From positions 14,945,791 to 15,009,790 of the forward strand of contig NC_034438.1 in NCBI RefSeq assembly GCF_002078875.1: a DNA stretch of 64,000 bases, written 5' to 3'. Positions 51,201-61,628 of this stretch are shown in pieces. Numbering within the stretch: position 1 is the stretch's first letter; every line of letters starts with the position of its first letter. The stretch is from Numida meleagris. Its lineage: Eukaryota > Chordata > Aves > Galliformes > Numididae. The notes below the pieces were generated by a model that saw only the letters and a program-made list of their open reading frames with translations, was not told the origin of the DNA and made no database searches. The translations under genes were made by a program, and so were the position numbers.

Positions 51201-52124
51201 CACAGAATCACAGAATTGTAGGGGTTGGAAGGGACCTCTAGAGATCATGGAGTCCAACCCCCCCCGCAAAGCAGGCTCCCTGCAGCAGGCTGCACAGGTA
51301 GGTGTCCAGGTGGGTCTTGAATCTCCAGAGAAGGAGAATCCACAACCAGCGTGCTCCGTCACACTCACTGTGAAAAAGTTCCTTCCCATATTGGTGCAGA
51401 ACTTCATATGCTCAAGTTTATGGCCATTTCCCCTTGTCCTGTCCCCACAGACTACCGAAAAGAGGTTGGCCACGTCCCTTTGACTCCCACATTTAAGATG
51501 TTTATAAACATTCATAAGATCCCCTCTGAGTCTTCTTTTCTGAAGGCTGAACAGACCCAGGTTGCTCAGCCTTTCTGCACAGGGGAGATGGTCCAGGCCG
51601 TTCATCATCTTTGTGGCCCTCCGCTGGACTCTTTCCAGGAGATCCCTGTCTTTTTTGTACCAGGGAGCCCAGAACTGGATACAGTGCTCCACGTGAGGCC
51701 TGACCAGGGCAGAGTAGAGGGGGAGGATCACCTCCCTTGACCTGCTGGCCACGCTCCTTTTCATGCATCCCAGGATCCCACTGGCCTCTCCTGGCCACCA
51801 CGGCACACTGCTGGCTCATGGCCAACCTGTCGTCCACCAGGACCCCCAAGTCCTTCTCTGCAGAGCTCCTCTCCAGCAGGTCATGTCCCAGCCTGTACTG
51901 GTACTTGCAGTTATTCCTTCTCAGGTGCAAGACTCTACACTTGCGTTTGTTAAACCTCATCTGGCTTCTTGCTGCCCAGCTCTCCAGCCTGTCCAGGTCT
52001 TGCTGAATGGCAGCACAGCCTTCAGGTGTGTCAGCCACTCCTCCCAGCTTTGTATCACTGGTGTACTTACTGAGGGTGGACACTATCCCCTCATCAAGGT
52101 TGATGAAGATATTGAACACGACTG
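51201..52124 (-). mobile_element. CR1 LINE fragment, 5'-truncated
   Basis: The minus-strand copy covers the end of the RT domain to the 3' terminus. On the plus strand it starts with the reversed CR1 3' end (CACAGAATCACAGAATTGTA, GGTTGGAAGGGACCTC). Its frame reads SVVFNIFINLDEGIVSTLSK, then YTSDTKLGG where the RT motif FADDTKLGG is expected, then QQDLDRLESWA, LGVLVDDRLAMSQQCA and QKRRLRGDLMNVYKHLK. The catalytic aspartates are not intact and one frameshift lies near 51760. Inactive. Confidence 0.93.
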
Positions 52125-54730
52125 ACATTATTTGGCATATTTGTCATTGATGGGGCATCAGGTTTTCTTTCATTGCCACTTATTCTATTTCATCCATTTC
52201 CTATCTTGTAGATAGACAGCAGTATAATCATTGGACATCAGAAGCTGATAATGTGCTAAAAAGAATTGAGAAAATAACAAGTTTTAGAAGGAATGACATT
52301 TAGTTGATATCTGGCAAGCAAGTTTTTGTACATAAACTGTACAAAGTGCCTCAAAATACATGTAAAGGAGTTGATTTGTTTCTCCAAATATTCTGATAGT
52401 TTTAATTTACGGCTCCAAAATCTTTTAGTCCAACAATTTTTTAATTGTTCTAGTCTCTTTGGGAGACAAGAAAGACAGATTTTTATTAGTTTAGACTATG
52501 AAGTTACTTAATTTTTTGTAGTGACTTCTGCATTCTGGATACTGTTGTTTCCTACAGAGTTAGAGTACCAGGGAAATGAGGCAACAGGTTGAATTAATCA
52601 TGAATAATCATGAACACGGCTTGCAAACAAATTATCTGGATAGCTACCAAAATATATGGTCAGTGGTACTAATACTGTACACATTTGTTTGGGTTTCAGA
52701 TCAGCTAAAGAAATAAACAAAACACCACATAATGTATTCTCTTGTACATGTTTAATGTTAAATACAATGTTTGAGCTATTATTTATGAAGAATAAAACAT
52801 GCTCTGGCTCCTGGCAGATTACACAACTATTTTACCAGATGAGAAACAGACATAAAAGATGACCTATAAACAGATAAAAAAAAATCTGCTTTTTTGACCA
52901 CTGAGGTTCTGTATACAATACTGTGGGAAAGTGACTAAAGACAACACCCATGCAGAACTTGAAAGCTAGGCTGTTGTCTGCAAGCTGGGGATGCTTTTGG
53001 TAAGAGATGCAAACAGTCATTAATTATTGTAAATGTCACCTTCCTTTATGTTTAGTTCCTTAAGATTAAAGAGTGCTTTGGTTTAGGAAGATTGACTGAA
53101 CATTGTATTAACCCCTGGTCCCAATTTTCTGAAGAGAAGAAATGCAGGCACCCAAATCTAATTACATCTGTGGGTTTCAACGCAGTTGGACATCAGTAGC
53201 TGAGCAAATGGGTACAAGACACAATGTAAATGGTAACAGCATGAAACTCTGCATGTGCTAATTTTCCCTTTCTTGTCCTCTCATTTAGAGTTAGGTCAGA
53301 GATCAAAACAGACACCACAGGTTGCAGTATGAATGAGACATGGTCTACTGATGGAATTAGTCTAATTTCTATGGGCTAATATTGCAAGGTGTTGAGTTCT
53401 TCCCACCCTAACAGTTTCAGCTGAACTGAGAGTACTTGGCAACTCCTTTTAATTTTCACTTACAAATTCTTAGTTAACATCAGGCACACACTGGTGGCAA
53501 TTGAGGTTTCTATAGCAGGAAAGCATCAGATGGTGATGTGGCGAAACATACTTACTGCTGCAGAAAATGGAGTATATGGAATATTTTTAGAAAGGTAAGT
53601 GTTCTAAAAGTTTGAGTACTTTCTGGCATGGCAATTTGTAATTAAGAAATTGCAATCTGGATATAGGCAACAAAGCATTTTTTTAACTATGCATTTGCTC
53701 AGAAATTGAGAAATTTGCCAGGTGTTAAGTCCAGCTGTAGTAAATGACACCAGTTATGCTATGGATTTTAGAAATAGTCTGTGTACCCTAGAGCCATTTA
53801 GTAAATATTACTGCCTTTGCCTAAACGTGGATTGGGAGAGACCTGCTTCTCTGCTGCCTGCTCAGTGAATGAAGGCATTAAAGTTCTTGGGAAGGGAATT
53901 TAGAATAGTTGGATGCTGGATGTTCCAGAATGCTGGACAGACAGCATGGTGCACAGCCAAGTGAGAAAGGGATTTGAAATTCTGCCTCTCCCCTGGGTGC
54001 CTATCTGCACCTGAGCCTCTTGGTCCTGATTTGGAACCATTTCTTACACTCAGGCAGGATGGCATACTTTCGGGACTTATTGCTGTTTAAACTTAGGGCA
54101 TAGATGATTACAGTTAACTGTGTTATTGTCAGTCTATGAGAATAAATTCACAACTCTTATCTCCTAGAGCAGTATTCTAGCTACTGGGCTACAGAGTAAT
54201 CGAGATGAAGGCCTTGTTACTTGCTGTGCAGAGCACTGTCAGTGTGTAGGCAGATGTGTCTACAATTCATGGAAACAATTGTGATGCTGGCAAGAGGCAA
54301 CTCACTGCAGGAGCTGGCAGGAAGCACAGAGTTCCCGTTCTGGATTTGCTTGTAATTAACATCATAAAATAATGAGTAAAAGGCTTAGAAATATTCCTAC
54401 TCGCATGTTTATTTAACATTACTGAGGCCATTTTTCATGCCATCAGCAATAGCTTTAGCTATTGAGGGCCTCAAAGACAGCTGAAAGGATGCGTACTTGG
54501 TCTTTGCTGGAAAGTTAGAGGATACTATCAGCAATCCACACATCTGTGTGTAATATCTGTACATCTTTTGGTTTTGTTTGAGATAGCTCTTGCTGCTGTT
54601 TAAAAGGAATTGAAAAAAAATGCAATCACTTTTGAAATTTCAACACTGATTTAAAATATAAGCCTCAGTACTTTGGAACATCACTGTGATGCTTTTTTTT
54701 CCTCCTCCATTACTACTCCAGAACAAAATA
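52125..54730. other. intergenic: no gene recognised
   Basis: AT-rich DNA between two CR1 fragments. No exon, RNA gene or repeat recognised. Confidence 0.55.
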
Positions 54731-55823
54731 TCATAAAATCACAAAATGGTTTAGGTTGGAAGGGACCTTAAGGACCACTCTGTTTCAAACCCTTGCCTTG
54801 GGCAGGGTTGCCACCCACCAGATCAGGCTGCCCAGAGCCCCGTTCACCTCAGCCTTGAACGCCTCCAGGGACTAGGCATACACAGCTTTTGTGGGCAGCC
54901 TGTGCCAGTGCCTCACCACCCTCTGAGTAAAGAATTTCCTCCTAACATCCAACTTATATCTCTCTTCTTTTAGTTTAAGACTGTTCTCCCTTGTCCTATC
55001 ACTATCAGCCTGTGTAAAAAGTTTTCTCCCTTTTGTTTATAAGCTCCCTTTTGAATATCAAAGGGCTGCAATATGCTCACCCCAGAACCTTCTCCTGACT
55101 GAACAAGCCCAGCTCCCTCAGCCTTCCTTTGTAGGAGAGATGCTCCAGGCCTCTGATAATCTTCATAGCCCTCATCTGGACCCGCTTCAACAGCTCCACA
55201 TCTTTCCTGTGCTGGGGGCCCCAGGTAGTACTCCAGATGGGGCCTCATGAGATCAGAGCAGAGGGGGAAAACCGTCTCCCTCTCCCTGCTGGCCACCCCT
55301 CTATTGATGCAGCCCAGGATACTGTTGGCCTTCCAGCTACAAGCGCACACTTCTGGCTCATGTCCAGATTTTCATCCACCAGAATCCCCAAGTCCTTCTC
55401 CACAGAGCTCCTCTCAAATGAGTTCTACTCCCAGTCTGTACACATATCTGGGACTGTCCTGGCCCAAGTGCAGCACCGTGCACTTGGTCTTGCAGAATCT
55501 TATTAGATTCACATGGGCCCATGTTTCAAGCCTTTCCAGGTCCCCCTGGATGGTGTCCCTTTCTTGTATTATATCACCTGCATCACACAGCTTTGTGTCA
55601 TCTGCAAACTTGCCGAGGGTGCAGTCCCCTCAGTCTCACTGTCCAGGTCATTGATAAAGATTTTGAAGAGTAGTGGTCCCAGGACAGATCCCTGGGGGAT
55701 TTGTCACTGCCCTTCACCTGGACACAGAGCCACTGACCACAACATTCTGACTGTCACCATCCAACCCATGCCTTATCCACTGAAGAGTTCACTCTTCCAA
55801 TCCATATCCCTATCCTCTTAGGC
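54731..55823 (-). mobile_element. CR1 LINE fragment, second subfamily
   Basis: A minus-strand, 5'-truncated copy. Its 3' end lies at the left (ATCATAAAATCACAAAATGG, GGTTGGAAGGGACCTTAAGG). It runs through the C-terminal region and part of the RT, with the upstream part recognisable as far as about 55823. Frameshifts and stops are frequent. The 3' end differs from the copy at 51.2 kb, so the two probably belong to different CR1 subfamilies. Confidence 0.9.
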
Positions 55824-57658
55824 TAAATGAGAAGGTCGAAAGCTTATGGTGAACCAGACAGGTCAATTTATGATTATGAAATGAATTATATTTCATAATG
55901 CAATGTAAGAAATTACTTCAGCTTTTACCATATAAAAATATTTAAAGCTTTCATGTATCATACCAGTATTTGAAATCATGTTATTGATTTCATTTTAACT
56001 GGCATTATTTAAAAAAAAAAAAAAACTATGGCATTTTATCAATGGACCTGTGCTAAGCCACTCCAAACATCTGTTAACATTCCTTATTAATCGTAAAATT
56101 TAGTAAATTATGATAGGTACACTATGCTAATATGTTTTTCATCCATGTCAGGGCAGACTCAGAGTGTTGACTTTATAAGCAAATCTATTAATATTAACAA
56201 CTTTATAATATCACCATGATTTGAGTGGTCTTAGATGATTTGAGTGCTTTGGATACCTATGGATTGTGGCTACATAGGGTGGCAGTGTCTACTTGGAAGA
56301 ATAGCTGAAGGTAATGTAGAAGACAGCTGACTTGAAATTGTCTAAAATGGGAATAAACTTAAAGAGAAGTAACTGTAAACTCAGCATTTACTTGAATATT
56401 TTCTTGCATCAGAATTTTAGATTGAAACTGCTAATATTAAGAGTCATGGTGAAAACTGCACCAAAGTTTGAAACAAAACGTTTTTTATGCTTTATGTCAC
56501 TTCTCTGATGGTGGGAATAACGGTGTTACTCTAATAAATCTCACAACTGAGTGCCTATGTTTTCAGAATTCAGTTCCCCCTACTTATTCCCAAATGACTG
56601 TCATTCTGAGGAAGCTTACTGGAAGGGTAGCATTGTGATTTCGTGCTGTAAGAGTTAGATGGTATTGATCCTTTACATGTTCTACCTCTCAGAGCTCAAT
56701 GTCTGCAGAAGTCACTGAGCTTTGCCCTACTGGTAACTGGCAAATTGTGATTGAAACTGGAGAAAAAGCTCAAATTTATTTTGTTTTGTAGAACAGTTCT
56801 GGCTGGTGCGTGTAAAAGTGAGTGTAAGATTTGTGGGTTTTTTGATTTTTTTTGTTTTGTTTTGAAGGGCTGATGGTGGTTTTGTGAATACTGGTTTCAG
56901 TATTCCTGCTCTTTTGAACACTCTCCTATATTACAAATACACAACAGCTGCCAAATTATCATATTGCTTTGCTTACTACATACATGCCCAAGTCTTAATA
57001 TTTTTATTTTTCTTAAGATGTATAATACGTGTTTAAATGTAAGAGGAACATGATTAGAAAAAAAAATGTTTAAAGAAATACTTTGGGACAGGACAAGGCA
57101 TCCTAATACTTACTGATCCATTTCCAACAGCTTCACTAATAAGTGGAAAGTTGTTTTTTTCCTGCAAAAAAATGAAAAAGAAAAAAAAATCTGTTTAGTC
57201 TAAAGGAGGCAGAACCCATCCATGAAAAGAAATTGGCTGAACTGTGCATTAACTTTTTCAGTCGCTATTCACACATTATTTTCATACGTTGACAGTTTGG
57301 TTTCTATCTCTCTAGGTCTTTCTCCCATTGTATTTGAAACAATCTTTTCATATAGATATTATACTCATGTAAACTCTCATATTTTATTTTTTACCTCTGC
57401 AAATGCTATCAGGCTCTTGGGAATACAAAAATAAAATTTTCTTATGTTTCTCTTTTACTAAATTGAGGTAATGAGTTCAACACAACCTCTTTGAGCTGAG
57501 CTAAACTTGAGATGGATCTGAAAATGACAAGAATTGATTTTCAAGACTGAAAAAGCAATCAGGCATACCATGAATTCCCTTAAGGCAAAATCATTACTTT
57601 CCACACCAACTGTCCTGTTGTTCATGAAATTACTTGCAAAGCTCTTCGGAAAGCTTCT
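55824..57658. other. intergenic: no gene recognised
   Basis: AT-rich DNA with short A and T runs. Nothing identifiable. Confidence 0.55.
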
Positions 57659-58185
57659 TGTCAATGGTTTACGGGTGTTCAGTCCGGTTCTGTGACGAAG
57701 GGGACGGGGGTCCACGGGTTCACGCCCCGGGAAAAGGGAAAAGGGGAAAAGGGTAAGGAGATGGCCCTGAGAGCAAAGAACAGTGGCAACAATCTGAGGA
57801 GAAACAAACTAATTTACTAAATAAGATATTGGAATGCAAAACCACACACTATAATACAATATAATTACAATTTAAGCTGATAAATCCAATACAGAGAGAG
57901 AGAATGTCCCAAAATCAAGGTAGGCCTTACTCTACTACCGACGATACGACGGCTGGAGAGCGAGGTGCTGCCAAGACGAGAGACGGCGGAAAAAGGGACG
58001 ACGTCTCGTGATCTGCAAGTTTTTATACTGCGAGCTTTTATCTTTTCCCTCCGGCTGGAAATGGTAACAGAGGAGAAAAGTACCGTGGGGACTGTAGTAG
58101 TCCTTCTCTTCTGAGGACCAGGTATATCCACTACATGATGTTATGATGTGGAATACCAATAACTGAAAATCACAAAACCATGACA
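57659..58185 (-). mobile_element. solo LTR of an endogenous retrovirus
   Basis: This 527-bp element has imperfect inverted ends (TGTCAATGG on the left, CCATGACA on the right). It is flanked on both sides by the same 5 bp, CTTCT (57654-57658 and 58186-58190), a target-site duplication. In the minus orientation a TATA box (TATAAAAA, plus 58020-58027) lies about 160 bp from the LTR start. No internal region remains, so it is a recombination-derived solo LTR. Exact duplication suggests a fairly recent insertion. The specific family is not named. Confidence 0.85.
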
Positions 58186-58190
58186 CTTCT

Positions 58191-59690
58191 TCAAGAGAGT
58201 GTTATAATGTACACCATCGTAGGGATTACAGCACACATACAGATAGAGCTGCAGTAGAAGTTAGGTACGTGGTCAACAGCTTGACAATCCTTACAAATTT
58301 AAGGATAAATTCTAACTGTAAAAATTCACTCTGATTTTCCAACATGTTCAATTTTCAGTAGTTACATCAATAGAACAATCTCAATATATAATGTAGCTTC
58401 TCCTCACGAGAAGCAACTGTCTCTGCAATAGCAGTACTGGAGTCAACAGGTAAATCATGGGCCAAACTGGTTAAGAGTGTAGGAATTTTAAAGCCACTTC
58501 CAATAAATAATAATAAACATTTAACTAACCATATATCCAGCCTTCTTGTTCTATTCAGTTGATGCTCTAAAACCAGCCATCAGCCATGTCAGTTTTCCAG
58601 AAGATTGGAGAATTTCTTTGTGGATGACTTTTTAATGCACTGTTACCAAGCCTATGAAAATAGTCAGAGGCTTAAAAAGGCAGTCAGGAATTACGTTAAT
58701 TGATATGACTCTGAGAATAACCCTGCAGACAGAATCAGCTGTACGCAGAATTGCCAACATAAATACCCTGTAAAGATCCAATAACCCTCCCCTCCTTCCA
58801 CATCTGCGTGGGAGGGATAACAGAGACCTTTCTCTGCAAGGTTCAGGACCAAAACCCACCAGAATAAATGAAGTTCTGATTATATTTCCTAATTAAGATT
58901 AAGGGGAAGGCAGCAAATATGGCTGCTGTTGTACCAGCTTACAATCAAAACCAGAATGGGCATGCACAGCTGGCAGATAACAGGGTGAAAAGCTGAAACA
59001 GTCAATATCTAGTACAAACTCTAGAAAAGCACTGCTCATTGACCACGCTGGCTGAACTTGACAGAATGACAAAGCCTCACTGTATTACACTGACAAGCTC
59101 TGTATCCTACCTTGGAAAAGACTTGCTGCAGTAACAGAGAATTTACTGAACAGCATTGAGAAGTAGTCTGGAAATCTCCCTTCAAAGATAAATCATTTTC
59201 TTAGAGGTGGAGAGTTGTGTCACATGGTACCTTTTTGTGCTCTTTAAACACTACCTGCATTCTCTTGTAGTTTCCATTCTGCTCCATCAGATAAGAAATC
59301 TTAGGAAGACAGGCATAAGTATGAAATCTTTTTATCCTTATTGTCATCTTTTCACTTAAGAATAAATAGCAAATTAATGTTTGTTTCTGGTGCTTGAAAT
59401 CAACGTGCTACATGATTAATACAAACTTGCCTAACAAAAACGGTAAAATAACTGGGTTCCATAACGAACACAGAAGCTGCGTGGAGGTGGATGGATACAT
59501 AAAAGCAATTCATTATCAATATTCTTTTGAATTTCGTAATTAAATCTCTTTCCTCTATGTCGACACGCGCTTATTCATTAATTATTCAGCTTGCACTCCG
59601 GCTGATGAAAAACGCTGGGTTTTGCAGACTCTACTATTCCCCGTGCTGTACTGCAACTACTACCTACCTCGCATTAGAGCGGGCCGCTGG
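58191..59690. other. upstream flank of PARP8: no gene recognised
   Basis: AT-rich DNA between the solo LTR and the CpG island. No exon or repeat recognised. Confidence 0.55.
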
Positions 59691-60388
59691 GCACCGTACT
59701 GACAGCCGGAGACAGGTTTGCTCAAGGCTGACAGCACAGGCGCGGAGGCCGGAGCCGGATGACAGACGCGACCGTTCGCTCTGCACTGTCCCGGCGGACA
59801 CGCAGCCCCGCAGGGCCGGCACCGCTCCCCTCCCCCCTGCCCCGCGGTGCCTCTCGGCCGCTGGTGGGCGCGCAGCCCGCGGGGCACGGCCGCGCTCCTC
59901 GCCGCCCGCCTGCGCAGCGCGGCGCTGCCCGCTTCCTGCCCGTCGCCCGCCCAGTAGCCGCCCCGCCACCCGAGCGCTTGTCATTTGCATTCTTCCGCCT
60001 ATCGGGAGGAGGCGGAAGCCTGTAGCCCCCCCCTGGCGGGGGGGAAGAGACGACGGCCGGCGGCGGCCGGGGCCATCGAGCCGTCCGCTGGGCTGCCCGC
60101 GCGGCGCCGCGCATCTGCCTCTTCCCGCGCTCCACCTCCGCCGGGGGAGCCGCGGGGGCCGTACGTGCTGGGTCGGCGGCGAGGGGAGGGTCTGCGGCTC
60201 GTCGTTGCTGCGCCAAGCGCCGGCCCCGCCGCGCCGCCAGGGACCGGGTGCGGGCGCCGCCGCCACCGGGCTCTGCGCGCTGCTGCTTCGCGGCGATCGC
60301 CGCTGCCGGCGGGAGGGGCAGGGATGTGAGCGGCCGGGCCGGCTTGGCTCCCCCTCCCTTTTTTATTTTTTTATTTTTTTTCCTCAGG

Positions 60389-60415
60389 AAAAAAAAAAAA
60401 AAAAAAAAAAAAAAA
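60389..60415. repeat. 27-nt poly(A) tract after a T-rich stretch
   Basis: T-rich sequence at 60359-60381 is followed after a few bases by 27 A, so the two can pair into a hairpin. Located in the PARP8 promoter or 5' UTR. Confidence 0.85.
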
Positions 60416-60579
60416 GCCAACCACCCAAACCAACCGACCAACCCCAAAAAACCCTGAGGGCGTGGGGGGTGGGGGGATCCCGTGTCGCCGCCGCCACCCT
60501 CCGCTGGATCTATTGTCAGGGAAGGAGGAAATTGCCATCCGCCGGCAGCGGCGGCACATCTGGGCGGGCACATCTGGGC

Positions 60580-60684
60580 ATGCAACATCGGCTGCCGGCG
60601 CCCGCCTGCTCCGTCCTCCTGCCGGCCGCGCGGAACGCTGCGGGGCGCGGAGAGGCTGCCGCTCGCCCGCCGCCGGGTCCATAA
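60580..60684 (+). other. possible upstream ORF in the PARP8 5' UTR
   Basis: ATG at 60580 opens a 34-codon frame that closes with TAA at 60682-60684, 84 nt before the PARP8 start codon. It matters only if the transcript starts upstream of 60580, which is not established. Confidence 0.35.
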
Positions 60685-60705
60685 TTCGGGACCGAACGTA
60701 GAACC

Positions 60706-60728
60706 GGGGGGTGGGGGGGGGGCTGGGG
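60706..60728 (+). promoter_or_regulatory. G-quadruplex-like motif just upstream of the PARP8 ATG
   Basis: Three G runs (GGGGGG, a run of ten, GGGG) separated by T and CT can supply the four G-triplets of a quadruplex. It lies about 40-60 nt before the start codon on the coding strand, so it would be in the 5' UTR if transcription starts upstream. Confidence 0.6.
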
Positions 60729-60768
60729 ATAAAGGCTGCTTTTTTCTTCTTCCCCTGGGATCTATTCC

Positions 60769-60859
60769 ATGGGGATGTGTTCAAGACAAGAGAGGATTCA
60801 GAAGGATATTGACGTTGTGATCCAAAAGTGCAAGGCGGAGAAGGACTGCCTGTTTGCAG
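60769..60859 (+). CDS. PARP8: PARP8 coding exon 1
   Basis: The exon has ATG in context CCATGG and encodes 30 residues plus one base. The donor GCAG|GTGAGT is strong. A second in-frame ATG is codon 3. Conservation of MGMCSRQERIQKD with other vertebrates supports the first ATG. Confidence 0.94.
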
Positions 60860-61628
60860 GTGAGTTTCCCCCACGGGCGCCGGTTCGGCGGTTACGAGGC
60901 TGCCGTTGCCCGACCCAGACCCGCGGTGTCGCGGCTCGAGCCGGGCCGTGTCCTTCGGGGCCGCCCCCGGGAGCGGGGCCGCCGTGTGTCTGCCCTTAGT
61001 CCCCTTCCTCGTCCTCCTCCTCCTCCTCCTCCTCTCCTTCCGAGGGCATATGAGGGCAGAGGAGACCAGGAGCCGGCTGGGAAGGGGGGGGCATCCCGGG
61101 CCGGGCAGCGTGGCAGCGGCCGCACGCCGAGCCGTGCGGTGTGCGGCTGTGCGTGTGCCCGTGCCCGCCTGCCGCAGCCCGCAGCTGTTGGGCGAGCTGC
61201 TCCCTGCTGCTCGCCGCCCCAGCGGCGGCCGCGCGGCTGTTGGGGTCCCGTCGGTGCGCGTGTTCGCCCCCGCGGGGCGGTGGACGCGGCGGGACCCCTC
61301 CCGGCCCCAGCGGCGGGGCTCGGCCGGCTGCCGCCGCGGGCGCCGGGCCGGCGGTTGCCTGTTGCCGTTACCGACATGGAAATCCCTGCCGTTGCCATAG
61401 CGCCGGGCACTTGTTGCGAGGGGCTGGGGGAGCTGCCGCCTTCCCGCTGGTACACGCCGAGCCCCGTCCCCAACCAGTCCCCCTTGGCGGCGTGCGAAAC
61501 CTCGGCGATTTCAGCCCAAATAGGGAACCAACGGGAAGCCGAGCGCTAATAACGCGGCCCTTTGTGTTTTCAGATTTCAGGTACTCAGACTCCACCTTTA
61601 CCTTCACCTACATTGGAGGCTCCAAAAG
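60769..61628 (+). CDS. PARP8: PARP8, mono-ADP-ribosyltransferase, first two coding exons (partial)
   Basis: PARP8 is a member of the PARP family that transfers single ADP-ribose units to proteins. Only the N-terminus is in the window: join(60769-60859, 61574-61628). The spliced frame reads MGMCSRQERIQKDIDVVIQK, continues KAEKDCLFA, crosses the junction in phase 1 as an Asp, then FRYSDSTFTFTYIGGSK. This is nearly identical to the vertebrate PARP8 start. The catalytic domain lies far downstream, outside the window. The gene is divergent from EMB, as in mammals, which supports both identifications. Confidence 0.93.
60860..61573 (+). other. PARP8: PARP8 intron 1
   Basis: A GC-rich 714-bp intron within the CpG island, containing a CTC triplet run near 61013-61035. 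Open frames in it are composition artefacts. Confidence 0.85.
61574..61628 (+). CDS. PARP8: PARP8 coding exon 2
   Basis: This 55-nt exon has acceptor TTTGTGTTTTCAG and encodes DFRYSDSTFTFTYIGGSK with the first base of Asp from exon 1. The likely donor is AAAG|GTACCT. It lacks the usual G at +5 but leaves phase 2 (AG), which fits a Ser as the next residue, as expected from the family. Confidence 0.85.

Larger units (their letters stand above)
59690..61560. promoter_or_regulatory. CpG island and promoter region of PARP8
   Basis: Dense CG dinucleotides span about 1.9 kb around PARP8 coding exon 1. Within it are a T-rich/A27 stretch (60359-60415), a short direct repeat (GGCACATCTGGGC at 60553-60565 and 60567-60579) and a G-rich block just before the start codon. 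No clear TATA box, as is usual for CpG-island promoters. The long open frames on both strands are composition artefacts. Confidence 0.8.

Noticed and set aside
59527..60684. 385-codon plus-strand and 288-codon minus-strand open frames
   Set aside because: They sit in the PARP8 CpG island, where stop codons are rare. Translation is Pro/Arg/Ala-rich with homopolymer runs and has no domain.
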